Assembly (NCBI RefSeq): GCF_022568775.1
Contig: NZ_JAKZHW010000001.1
Coordinates: 930,001 to 994,000 of the forward strand
Origin: Sphingomonas telluris
GTDB taxonomy: Bacteria; Pseudomonadota; Alphaproteobacteria; Sphingomonadales; Sphingomonadaceae
DNA: 64,000 bases
Reading direction: 5' to 3'
Positions 32,631 through 41,257 of the stretch are shown here, piece after piece (position 1 is the first letter of the stretch; each line of letters opens with the position of its first letter). The notes beneath the pieces are model-generated. The model worked only from the letters and a program-made list of their open reading frames with translations, did not search any database and had not been told where the DNA came from. Position numbers and translations under genes: made by a program.

Positions 32631-35050
32631 CGCGCAGCCACCGTCAGCGTGGCGCTCTTCAGGTTGACCGAGTTCGGGCCAGCCGAAACCGTGAACGTGC
32701 CCGGTTCGACCACGCGCTTCATATCGACGTTCCAAAGCGCCAGATCGTCGGGCTTCAGCTCGAACGTCACCGTCCGCTTCTCGCCCGGCTGAAGCGTCAC
32801 GCGCTGGAAGCGTTTTAGCTCGATCAGCGGCCGGGTGACCGACGCCTGGTCGTCGCGCAAGTACAGCTGAACGACCTCGTCGCCCGCGCGGCTGCCCGTG
32901 TTGGTGACGTCGACACTGACCTGAGCGTTCTCGTCCTTGCGGATCGTAGCCTTGGCAAAGCGCGGCGCTGAAATGTCGAACGTCGTGTAGCTCAGGCCGT
33001 AACCGAACGGGTAAAGCGGCTGGGTCGTGTCGAGCAGATAGCCACGCCGCGATGACGGCTTCCGGTTGTAGAAAACAGGCAACTGTCCAACCGACCGCGC
33101 AATCGTCACCGGCAGCTTCCCGCCGGGGTTCACCTTGCCGAACAGAACGTCGGCAACGGCATTCCCAGTCTCCTGCCCCAGATACCAACCCTCGATCAGC
33201 GCCGGCGCATTCTCCGCAAGGTAGTTCACTGCAAGCGGACGACCGTTGAGCAGGAGTACGACCGTCGGCTTGCCAAGAGCGAGGACCGCGCGGGCGAGAT
33301 CCTCCTGCTGACCGACGAGGTCGAGCGACGAGCGATCACCGAGGTGATTGTCCGCCCACGCCTCGCGGCTCAGCTGCTCGTTGTCGCCAAGGACCATGAC
33401 GACGACGTCGGCCTTGCGCGCCGTCTCGACCGCATCCGCGATGAGCTTCTTGTTCACGGCAGGATCGACGAGCTTCACTTCGTCGCACGACCAGCAACGG
33501 CTTTCCGTCAGGCGGACACCTTCCGAGAAATCGACGTCGAACTTGCCCTGCCCCGCGACCTGCAGGCCTTCGAGCACGCTGACAACACGCTTCGGCACGT
33601 CGCTGTAACCGCCGATCGGCGTGTCCTTCGCATGGGTGCCGAGGACGGCGATGCGGCGGATCTTCGAAGCGTCGAGCGGAAGCAGCCCGTTGCTGTTCTT
33701 TAGAAGGATCATGGAACGCTGCGCGGCTTCGCGAGCAAGCGCGATCGCATCGGGCGTCGCGGTCTTCGCCTCGGCCGAGGCCACGTCCGGATACGGGTTC
33801 TCGAACAATCCGGCTTCGAACTTCAACCGCAACACACGGCGAACGGCGTCGTCAACCAACGATTGCGGAACACGGCCCTCCCGAACCAGCTCGACGAGAT
33901 GTACATAACCCTGCGGATCAGGCGTTTCGGAATCGACGCCCGACTTGATCGCGCGCTCGGCCGCATCCTTGACGTCACCGAACATGCGGTGGCGGGTCAC
34001 GAGCTCGTTAATAGCGTAATAGTCGCTGACGACAGCGCCCTTGAAACCCCACTCGCCCTTCAGCACGTCGCGAAGCAGCCAACGGTTCGCATGCGAGGGA
34101 ACGCCGTCGATCTCATTGTACGAAGGCATGACCGAGCGGACCGGCAGTTCCGTTACCGCGCGTTGGAACGGCGGGAAAAACGTCTCGCGAAGTTCACGCT
34201 CGCCCAGATGCGCCGGCCCGATGTTGGTCCCGCTCTCCGGCTGACCGTGACCCGTCAGGTGCTTCAGCGTCACCATGATCTTGTCGGCCGGCAACGGGAG
34301 TTTCGTTCCCTGGAAGCCGCGGATGGACGCCAGGCCCATCTCGCCTGCAAGGTACGTATCTTCGCCGTACGTCTCCTCGATCCGCCCCCAGCGCGGATCG
34401 CGCGCCACGTCTACGACCGGGGCGAGCGCGAGCGTCGCTCCGCGCGCACGCATTTCGCGTGCCGCAACCGAGAAGATCCGCTCCGACAGCGCTGGGTCCC
34501 ACGTGCTCGCCAGAGCGATCGCCTGCGGGAAGCTGGTCGCACCTCGGGCGACATAGCCGTGCAGCGCTTCCTCATGCATCAGGATCGGGATACCGAGGCG
34601 CGTGCGCTCGACCGCCCAATGCTGCGCGGCATTGATGTATTCGGCGGTGTCGCGCGCGTCGCGATTGACGCTGCCTGCCGCGGCTCCCGCCGCGCCAACA
34701 TTGGTCTGCGTAACTCCGCGCTTGTCGGACGGGCGAGCGATCTGACCAATACCATTCGGGAAGTTCGCCGATGCTTTCTCTGGGGAGAATACGCCGGCGT
34801 CCGTCTGGATCTTCGCCTTCTGCTCCCAAAGTGTCATCAGCTGCGCCGCTTTCTCCTCCAGCGTCATCCGCTTCAGGAGATCGTCGACCCGCGCTTCGAC
34901 GGGTTTCGACGGGTCCTTGTACAGCGCTCCGCCAACGACCTTGGTCGCGGCACGAGGCTGCGCCGCGCTCGAAACTCCCCACGCACCAATCAGTGCAGCT
35001 GCGGCCACGGCCGCCAGGGCGCGTGCTCCCGCCGCATTGCGCTTTCTCAT
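32627..35050 (-). CDS. GH3 beta-xylosidase
   Basis: 807 residues from the ATG at 35050, with GGGGAGAG before it. A signal peptide (MRKRNAAGARALAAVAAAALIGAWGVSSAAQ) is present. The architecture is GH3 barrel, alpha/beta sandwich and C-terminal fibronectin-III-like domain (from about 690, DISAPRFAKATIRKDE). The nucleophile Asp is in AVVSDYYAI near 340. The sequence around KHLTGHGQPESGTN and the three-domain layout fit xylan-type exo-beta-xylosidases, which take xylose from the end of oligosaccharides. A LacI-type operator lies between this gene and the divergent lacI gene. An extension to 35131 would cross that operator and has no ribosome-binding site. Confidence 0.92.
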   Translation of the reverse strand: MRKRNAAGARALAAVAAAALIGAWGVSSAAQPRAATKVVGGALYKDPSKPVEARVDDLLKRMTLEEKAAQLMTLWEQKAKIQTDAGVFSPEKASANFPNGIGQIARPSDKRGVTQTNVGAAGAAAGSVNRDARDTAEYINAAQHWAVERTRLGIPILMHEEALHGYVARGATSFPQAIALASTWDPALSERIFSVAAREMRARGATLALAPVVDVARDPRWGRIEETYGEDTYLAGEMGLASIRGFQGTKLPLPADKIMVTLKHLTGHGQPESGTNIGPAHLGERELRETFFPPFQRAVTELPVRSVMPSYNEIDGVPSHANRWLLRDVLKGEWGFKGAVVSDYYAINELVTRHRMFGDVKDAAERAIKSGVDSETPDPQGYVHLVELVREGRVPQSLVDDAVRRVLRLKFEAGLFENPYPDVASAEAKTATPDAIALAREAAQRSMILLKNSNGLLPLDASKIRRIAVLGTHAKDTPIGGYSDVPKRVVSVLEGLQVAGQGKFDVDFSEGVRLTESRCWSCDEVKLVDPAVNKKLIADAVETARKADVVVMVLGDNEQLSREAWADNHLGDRSSLDLVGQQEDLARAVLALGKPTVVLLLNGRPLAVNYLAENAPALIEGWYLGQETGNAVADVLFGKVNPGGKLPVTIARSVGQLPVFYNRKPSSRRGYLLDTTQPLYPFGYGLSYTTFDISAPRFAKATIRKDENAQVSVDVTNTGSRAGDEVVQLYLRDDQASVTRPLIELKRFQRVTLQPGEKRTVTFELKPDDLALWNVDMKRVVEPGTFTVSAGPNSVNLKSATLTVAAR

Positions 35051-35077
35051 TCTTCTCTCCCCAGATTCAGCGCGAAA

Positions 35078-35091
35078 TGATAGCGCTACCA
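35078..35091. promoter_or_regulatory. LacI-type operator D (GH3/lacI divergent region)
   Basis: TGATAGCGCTACCA. It lies 28 bases upstream of the GH3 ATG and 64 bases upstream of the lacI ATG, so it can serve both, including autoregulation of the repressor. Confidence 0.88.
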
Positions 35092-35154
35092 TAGCCAGCG
35101 GCTGGGACGTTGCAATGGGCGTATTCGCCACCTAGACCCGACAAAGGAGACGCA

Positions 35155-36246
35155 ATGAACAGGCCAAGTCGCCGGAGCCGGGGGACCGTCACGATCGAAG
35201 ATGTTGCGCAGGCCGCGGGCGTGTCTGCGATGACGGTTTCGCGCGTCATAAACAAAGAGAAGAACGTCCGGGATAAGACGCGAGATCGCGTTCAGAAGGC
35301 GATCAAGGAACTCAACTATTCGCCGAACATGGCAGCGCGCAGTCTCGCGGCCGGCGACGCGACCCACATCGGCCTCCTCTATTCCAACCCCAGCGCGGCC
35401 TACCTCAGCCAGTTCCTGGTTGGTGCGCTGGATGGCGCCCGCAGGAACGGCATCCACCTGGTCATCGAATCCTGTGAGGGCGAGGACGAGGCAGCGCAGT
35501 CGCAGGCCGCTCGTCACATCGCTGCCGCCGACGTGGAGGGCGTAGTCCTTCCGCCTCCCCTCTCCGAATCCGTCGCGATCCTGACGGAACTGGCGCTGTC
35601 GGAAACGCCGGTGGTCACCGTCGCCATGGGCAAGCTCTACGAAAGCGCGCTGAACGTGCGCATCGACGACTTCGCGGCCGCTGCGGAGATGACGAACTAC
35701 CTCATCAATCTCGGCCACCGGCGCATCGCTCTCATCAAAGGCCATCCGCAGCAAATCGCCAGCGCCGAGCGCGAGCGCGGCTTCCGCGCCGCCGTTAACG
35801 CTGCGGGACTAGACCCTGCCGATATCGCCGTGGAGCAGGGCTTCTTCACGTTCCGCTCCGGACTGGAGGCGGCCGAGAAGCTCCTTGATCGTCCCAATCG
35901 GCCGACAGCCATTTTCGCTAGCAACGACGATATGGCGGCGGCGGCCGTCAGCGTCGCGCATCGCCGGGGCCTGGACGTGCCCCGCGACCTCAGCGTCGTC
36001 GGCTTCGACGACACAGCGCCGGCTACGACCGTATGGCCGGAGCTCACCACCATCCGTCAGCCGGTCGAGGAGATGGCGGACGCGGCTCTCGACCTGCTGC
36101 TCGCCGAAGTGCGCAGCCGGCGCCATGGCCTTCCGCCGGCGCCCGCGGAGCGAGTGCTCGAGCACGAGCTGATCGTACGCGAGTCTTCGGGACCGCCTCC
36201 GAAGCTGACCCAGCAAGGCTCACGAACAAAAGCGCGTCCCGCTTGA
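35155..36246 (+). CDS. LacI-family repressor, probable master regulator of the xylan island
   Basis: 363 residues. The N-terminal helix-turn-helix (TIEDVAQAAGVSAMTVSRVI, about 12-31) with hinge ELNYSPNMAARSL is followed by a periplasmic-binding-like effector domain. That domain includes HIGLLYSNPSAAYLSQFLVG and the C-terminal GFDDTAPATTVWPELTTIRQP. AAAGGAG precedes the ATG. The operators found at seven sites have the TAGCGCTA core used by the Caulobacter xylose repressor, and this is the only LacI gene in the window. It is therefore the likely binder, with a xylose- or xylo-oligosaccharide-type inducer. Binding and effector are inferred, not shown. No second regulator is evident in the island. 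Confidence 0.9.
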   Translation: MNRPSRRSRGTVTIEDVAQAAGVSAMTVSRVINKEKNVRDKTRDRVQKAIKELNYSPNMAARSLAAGDATHIGLLYSNPSAAYLSQFLVGALDGARRNGIHLVIESCEGEDEAAQSQAARHIAAADVEGVVLPPPLSESVAILTELALSETPVVTVAMGKLYESALNVRIDDFAAAAEMTNYLINLGHRRIALIKGHPQQIASAERERGFRAAVNAAGLDPADIAVEQGFFTFRSGLEAAEKLLDRPNRPTAIFASNDDMAAAAVSVAHRRGLDVPRDLSVVGFDDTAPATTVWPELTTIRQPVEEMADAALDLLLAEVRSRRHGLPPAPAERVLEHELIVRESSGPPPKLTQQGSRTKARPA

Positions 36247-36281
36247 GCGGAACACTTGCAATTCGCGAAAGCGACAGGAGA

Positions 36282-36295
36282 AGTTAACGCTAACA
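36282..36295. promoter_or_regulatory. LacI-type operator E (MFS-xylD operon)
   Basis: AGTTAACGCTAACA, the most diverged of the sites, 45 bases upstream of the sugar transporter start. Confidence 0.7.
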
Positions 36296-36340
36296 TTCAG
36301 TAGCCGCATCGAGTGATTCGGCACCATGCAGGGAGAGGGT

Positions 36341-37777
36341 ATGGTCGAGGCGAGTCCGCAGCGCGCCAACATGGGATTTATTGGCGCGATCGTCGCAGTG
36401 GCGACGATTGGGGGATTTCTTTTTGGATATGACAGCGGCGCCGTGAACGGAACGCAGCCGGGGCTGACCGACGCGTTCAGTCTCGTTCCTGGCAGCTTCT
36501 CGCCCAGCAACGGACTGGGCTTCACGGTCGCTTCGCTTCTGATCGGCTGCTTCATCGGCGCCTTCTTCGCGGGCCGCCTCGCCGATCTTGCGGGGCGCCG
36601 TAACGTCATGCGCATCTCCGCTTTGCTCTTCTTGATCGGCGCGGTGATCCAGGGCTTGGCGCATGATCACACGTTGTTCGTGCTTGCGCGGATCATTGGC
36701 GGCATGGCCGTCGGCGCAGCGAGCGTTCTCTCGCCCGCCTACATTTCCGAAGTCGCGCCCGCGAGCATTCGCGGCCGCATGACCACGGTACAGCAGATCA
36801 TGATCATCACGGGCCTGACCGGCGCGTTCCTGGTCAACTACTTCCTCGCGGCGGCAGCCGGCGTCTCGACGGCGCATTTCTGGCTGGGGCTGGCGGCATG
36901 GCGCTGGATGTACCTGATGCAGGCACTTCCTGCCGCGATCTTCCTGGTCGCGCTTTACTTCATTCCGGAGAGCCCGCGCTATCTCGTGTCCAAGGGCCGT
37001 GACGAGGCCGCGTTGCGCGTCCTGACGAAGCTGTTCGGAGCCGACATCGCGCGAGCCAAGCTCGAGGAAATCCGTGCGACGTTCAGCACGGACCACCGTC
37101 CGCGGCTAAGCGACGTTCTCGCACCTGCCGGCACCAAGGGCTTCCTCGGAATGCGGCCGATCGTCTGGGTCGGCATCATGCTTGCCGTCTTCCAGCAGCT
37201 CGTCGGCATCAACGTCATCTTCTACTACGGCGCGACGCTTTGGCAGCTCGCCGGGTTCACCGAGAATGACTCGCTGCTCATCAACATCGTCTCGGGCGCG
37301 GTCTCGATCGCGGCCTGCTTCGTCACCATTGCAGTGATCGACAAGATCGGCCGCAAGCCGCTCCTGCTGATCGGCTCGGCGGGCATGGCCGTGACCTTGT
37401 TCGTGATGGTCTATGCCTTCAGCCACGGCTCGCTCGACGCAACCGGCAGCCTGGTTCTCTCGAAGGACCTCGGCATGATCGCAGTCGTCGCCGCCAACCT
37501 CTACGTGATCTTCTTCAACGTCTCGTGGGGACCGGTGATGTGGGTCATGCTCGGCGAGATGTTCCCGAACCAGATCCGCGGATCGTCGCTTGCAGTCGCA
37601 GGCTTCTTCCAGTGGTTTGCAAACTTCCTGATCTCGTTCACCTTCCCGGCGATGGCCGCGTGGAGCCTAACCGGCAGCTACGTCTTCTACGGCGTCTGCG
37701 CGGTGATCAGCTTCTTCCTCGTGCAGAAGTTCATCCACGAGACGAAGGGGAAAGAGCTCGAAGAAATGCAGGGCTGA
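36341..37777 (+). CDS. MFS sugar:proton symporter (XylE/GalP type)
   Basis: 478 residues with about 12 transmembrane helices, in the inner membrane, probably importing D-xylose. Family signatures are FLFGYDSGAVNG near helix 1, GRLADLAGRRNVM in loop 2-3, PESPRYLVSKGR after helix 6, QQLVGINVIFYYG in helix 7 and the final VPETKGK equivalent HETKGKELEEM. The ATG at 36341 is chosen because GGGAGAGGG lies right before it. An ATG at 36326 is less well placed. Operator E precedes it. It heads an operon with xylonate dehydratase and a second transporter. Confidence 0.9.
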   Translation: MVEASPQRANMGFIGAIVAVATIGGFLFGYDSGAVNGTQPGLTDAFSLVPGSFSPSNGLGFTVASLLIGCFIGAFFAGRLADLAGRRNVMRISALLFLIGAVIQGLAHDHTLFVLARIIGGMAVGAASVLSPAYISEVAPASIRGRMTTVQQIMIITGLTGAFLVNYFLAAAAGVSTAHFWLGLAAWRWMYLMQALPAAIFLVALYFIPESPRYLVSKGRDEAALRVLTKLFGADIARAKLEEIRATFSTDHRPRLSDVLAPAGTKGFLGMRPIVWVGIMLAVFQQLVGINVIFYYGATLWQLAGFTENDSLLINIVSGAVSIAACFVTIAVIDKIGRKPLLLIGSAGMAVTLFVMVYAFSHGSLDATGSLVLSKDLGMIAVVAANLYVIFFNVSWGPVMWVMLGEMFPNQIRGSSLAVAGFFQWFANFLISFTFPAMAAWSLTGSYVFYGVCAVISFFLVQKFIHETKGKELEEMQG

Positions 37778-37785
37778 GAAATCCG

Positions 37786-37811
37786 GGGCGCGGCCGTCGG
37801 CGGTCGCGCCC
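37786..37811 (+). promoter_or_regulatory. GC-rich intercistronic hairpin before xylD
   Basis: 11-bp stem (one G.T pair) and TCGG loop between the transporter stop and the xylD Shine-Dalgarno GGAG. No T-run follows. It may protect the transporter mRNA end or tune relative expression. Confidence 0.45.
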
Positions 37812-37831
37812 ATCCCTGCCTGGAGTTTTGA

Positions 37832-39610
37832 ATGACCCGTACGCCTGCCCGCCCATTCCGTTCGCGCGAGTGGTTCGACGCGCCGGGCCGTAGCGACATG
37901 ACCGCGCTCTATCTCGAGCGCTACATGAACTACGGTCTGACACCGGACGAATTGCGCAGCGGGAAACCGATCATCGGCATCTCGCAGTCTGGTTCGGACC
38001 TGGTGCCATGCAACCGCATCCACTTACAGCTCGTCGAGCGAGTGAAGGCGGGCATCCGCGATGCGGGCGGGGTTCCGATGGAATTCCCGATGCATCCGAT
38101 CTTCGAGAATTGCCGCAGGCCGACGGCGGCGCTCGACCGCAACCTCGCCTATCTCGGCCTTGTAGAAGTGCTGAACGGCTACCCGATCGATGCAGTCGTC
38201 CTGACGACCGGTTGCGACAAGACGACGCCGGCCAGCATCATGGCCGCGTGCACCGTCGACATCCCTGCCATCACCTTGTCGGGCGGGCCGATGCTCGACG
38301 GATGGCATGAAGGCGAACTCGTCGGCTCAGGCACGGTCATCTGGCGATCGCGCCGGCTGCTCGGCGCGGGCAAGATCGACGAAGAGGAATTCCTCCGCCG
38401 CGCCGCGGACTCGGCACCATCGCCGGGTCACTGCAACACGATGGGCACGGCCTCGACCATGAATGCCGTCTCCGAAGGACTCGGCCTGTCCCTGCCCGGC
38501 AATGCGGCAATTCCGGCGCCGTACCGGGAGCGCGGACAAATTGCCTACGAGACGGGCCGGCGCATCGTGGACATGGCCTATGAGGACCTGCGTCCCTCGA
38601 AGATCCTGACGCGCGAATCCTTTCTCAACGCGATCCGCCTCGTCAGCGCGCTCGGCGGCTCCACCAACGCGCAGCCGCACATCGTCGGCATGGCGCGCCA
38701 TGCGGGTGTCGAGCTTCGACCGTCGGACTGGATGGAGTTCGGCTACGACGTCCCCTTGCTCGCCAACGTGCAGCCCGCGGGCCAGTATCTCAGCGAGCGC
38801 TTCCATCGAGCCGGTGGAGTTCCCGCGGTGATGTGGGAGCTGCTGCAAGCCGGAAAATTTGACGGCGACGCGTTGACGGTCACCGGCAAGACCCAGGCCG
38901 AGAACCTGAACGGTCGCGAAGCCACCGACCGCGAGGTCATACGGCCTTTCGATCAGCCGCTGAAGGAGCACGCGGGTTTCCTCGTCCTCCACGGTAATCT
39001 GTTCGACTTTGCGATCATGAAGACGAGCGTCATCTCGGAAGAATTCCGCAACCGCTACCTCTCTCGGCCCGGGCATGAGGACGTGTTCGAAGCGCGCGCG
39101 ATCGTGTTCGACGGCTCGGACGACTATCACCACCGCATCAACGACCCCTCACTGAACATCGACGAGAATTGCATCCTCGTGATCCGCGGATCGGGTCCGC
39201 TGGGCTGGCCGGGTTCGGCGGAAGTCGTAAACATGCAGCCGCCGGACGCCTTGCTTCAGCGTGGCATCACGAGCCTTCCGACGCTCGGCGATGGCCGCCA
39301 ATCCGGCACGTCCGACAGTCCCTCGATCCTCAATGCCTCGCCCGAAAGTGCAGTAGGCGGCGGACTGGCGTGGCTCCATACCGGCGACACCATCCGCATT
39401 GATCTCAAAAACGGCCGCTGTGACGCACTCGTGGACGAAGCGGAAATCGCTCGCCGCAAAGACGACGCCCCCCCACCCATTCCCGAGAGCAACACGCCCT
39501 GGGAAGAACTCTATCGCGAGAAGACGGGGCAGATGGGCGAAGGCGCGGTATTGGAGTTCGCGGTAAAATATCGCGGCACGTCGAACCGCACCCCACGGCA
39601 CAATCACTAG
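37832..39610 (+). CDS. xylD: D-xylonate dehydratase
   Basis: 592-residue IlvD/Edd-family iron-sulfur dehydratase, close in length to Caulobacter XylD. It converts D-xylonate to 2-keto-3-deoxy-xylonate, the third Weimberg step. Cluster-binding cysteines are visible in VPCNRIH (about 60), TTGCDKTTP (about 128) and APSPGHCNTMGTAST (about 200). The C-terminal swivel domain includes GFLVLHGNLFDFAIMK. The dihydroxyacid dehydratase reaction is excluded mainly by context: the other four Weimberg genes are nearby on the opposite strand. GGAG lies 6 bases before the ATG. Unlike Caulobacter xylXABCD, it is separated from xylXABC and sits with transporters. Confidence 0.92.
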   Translation: MTRTPARPFRSREWFDAPGRSDMTALYLERYMNYGLTPDELRSGKPIIGISQSGSDLVPCNRIHLQLVERVKAGIRDAGGVPMEFPMHPIFENCRRPTAALDRNLAYLGLVEVLNGYPIDAVVLTTGCDKTTPASIMAACTVDIPAITLSGGPMLDGWHEGELVGSGTVIWRSRRLLGAGKIDEEEFLRRAADSAPSPGHCNTMGTASTMNAVSEGLGLSLPGNAAIPAPYRERGQIAYETGRRIVDMAYEDLRPSKILTRESFLNAIRLVSALGGSTNAQPHIVGMARHAGVELRPSDWMEFGYDVPLLANVQPAGQYLSERFHRAGGVPAVMWELLQAGKFDGDALTVTGKTQAENLNGREATDREVIRPFDQPLKEHAGFLVLHGNLFDFAIMKTSVISEEFRNRYLSRPGHEDVFEARAIVFDGSDDYHHRINDPSLNIDENCILVIRGSGPLGWPGSAEVVNMQPPDALLQRGITSLPTLGDGRQSGTSDSPSILNASPESAVGGGLAWLHTGDTIRIDLKNGRCDALVDEAEIARRKDDAPPPIPESNTPWEELYREKTGQMGEGAVLEFAVKYRGTSNRTPRHNH

Positions 39611-39619
39611 GGAGAAATC

Positions 39620-41257
39620 ATGGCTACCGAAGCGACAAGCGACACGTTCGACGATGCTTCGGTGACCAGCCAGAACTCGAAACTCGTGATCGCGGCATCG
39701 TCGCTCGGCACGATCTTCGAATGGTACGATTTCTACCTCTACGGCCTGCTAGCGACGATTCTCACCGCGCAGTTCTTTTCGGGCGTCAACGAGACGACGG
39801 GCTTCATCCTGGCGCTCGCCGCATTCGCCGCGGGCTTCTTCGTCAGGCCGTTCGGGGCTCTCGTCTTCGGCCGCATCGGCGACCTCGTCGGCCGGAAGAA
39901 CACCTTCCTCGTCACCATGGGCATCATGGGCTTCTCGACGTTCGCCGTCGGCTTGCTGCCTAGCTATGCGACCGCGGGCGTGCTCGCTCCCGTGCTGCTC
40001 GTGGCCTTGCGGTTGCTCCAAGGCTTGGCGCTAGGCGGCCAATATGGTGGTGCTGCGATTTACGTCGCCGAGCACGCACCCGAGGGGAAGCGGGGCTTCT
40101 ACACCAGCTGGATCCAGACGACCGCCACGCTCGGCCTGTTCGCGACCTTGCTGGTCGTCATCGGAACGCGCTCGGCGATTGGCGAGGAAGCCTTCGCCGC
40201 CTGGGGCTGGCGCATCCCCTTCCTGCTCTCGATCCTGCTGCTCGGCGTTTCACTGTGGATCCGGCTGCAACTGAACGAGAGCCCAGTTTATCAGCGCATG
40301 AAGGCAGAAGGCGCCACGTCCAAGGCGCCGCTCACGGAAGCGTTCGGCCGGTGGAAGAACCTGCGCATTGTGCTGATCGCCTTGCTCGGTGCCGTCGCCG
40401 GCCAGGCGGTGGTCTGGTACACGGGCCAGTTCTACGCTCTGTTCTTCCTAGAAAAGACGCTGAAGCTGGACGGCATGACGACCAACGTCATGATCGCGGC
40501 GGCGCTGGCTATAGGCACGCCGTTCTTCGTCTTCTTCGGATGGCTGTCGGACCGGATCGGCCGGAAGCCCATCATCCTCACCGGCTGCCTGCTTGCGGCC
40601 CTGACCTATTTCCCCTTGTTCCACGCGCTGACCGCAGCAGCCAACCCCGCACTGGCTCAGGCTCAGGCGCGTGCGCCGGTCGTTGTCTCGGCCGCGCCTG
40701 AATCCTGCTCATGGCAGTTCGACCCGATCGGCAAGACCAAGTTCAACAAGTCCGGATGCGACATCACCAAATCCGCGCTCGCCAAGGCAGGCATCCCCTA
40801 CTCGAGCGAAGCCGCTGCATTCGGGGACCGCGCGACCGTCACGATCGGCAATCAGCATTTCGATATCGGACCGGGCGACGACTTCGCGAAGACGCTGAAG
40901 GACGTCGCGGCACGTGCCGGCTATCCCGCCAAGGCAGATCCGGCGCAGACCAACTATCCGCTGACGATCCTGCTTCTGGCCGTCCTCGTTTTCTACGTAA
41001 CCATGGTCTACGGGCCTATCGCAGCACTGCTGGTCGAGCTGTTCCCGGCGCGCATCCGCTACACGTCGATGTCCCTGCCCTACCATATCGGCAACGGCTG
41101 GTTCGGCGGCTTCCTTCCGACAATCGCCTTCGCCATCGTGGCAGCCACGGGCAACATCTATTCGGGTCTGTGGTACCCGGTCATTATCGCGGTCATCACC
41201 CTCGTTGTCGGCCTGTTCTTCCTGCCGGAGACGAGAGGCAAATCGGTCGAAGGCTAG
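39620..41257 (+). CDS. MFS transporter (metabolite:proton symporter family) with inserted soluble domain
   Basis: 545 residues, inner membrane. The family N-terminus IFEWYDFYLYG and the loop FGRIGDLVGRKNTF place it in the MHS branch (proline/betaine, 2-oxoglutarate, aromatic acid carriers). A hydrophilic insert of roughly 105 residues (about 345-450) separates helices 9 and 10. It contains two cysteines, CSWQFDPIGKTKFNKSGCD. The substrate is unknown. Xylonate or 2-oxoglutarate would fit the pathway. GGGAGAAATC precedes the ATG, 9 bases after xylD, so it belongs to that operon. Its stop shares CTAG with the convergent esterase gene. Confidence 0.85.
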   Translation: MATEATSDTFDDASVTSQNSKLVIAASSLGTIFEWYDFYLYGLLATILTAQFFSGVNETTGFILALAAFAAGFFVRPFGALVFGRIGDLVGRKNTFLVTMGIMGFSTFAVGLLPSYATAGVLAPVLLVALRLLQGLALGGQYGGAAIYVAEHAPEGKRGFYTSWIQTTATLGLFATLLVVIGTRSAIGEEAFAAWGWRIPFLLSILLLGVSLWIRLQLNESPVYQRMKAEGATSKAPLTEAFGRWKNLRIVLIALLGAVAGQAVVWYTGQFYALFFLEKTLKLDGMTTNVMIAAALAIGTPFFVFFGWLSDRIGRKPIILTGCLLAALTYFPLFHALTAAANPALAQAQARAPVVVSAAPESCSWQFDPIGKTKFNKSGCDITKSALAKAGIPYSSEAAAFGDRATVTIGNQHFDIGPGDDFAKTLKDVAARAGYPAKADPAQTNYPLTILLLAVLVFYVTMVYGPIAALLVELFPARIRYTSMSLPYHIGNGWFGGFLPTIAFAIVAATGNIYSGLWYPVIIAVITLVVGLFFLPETRGKSVEG

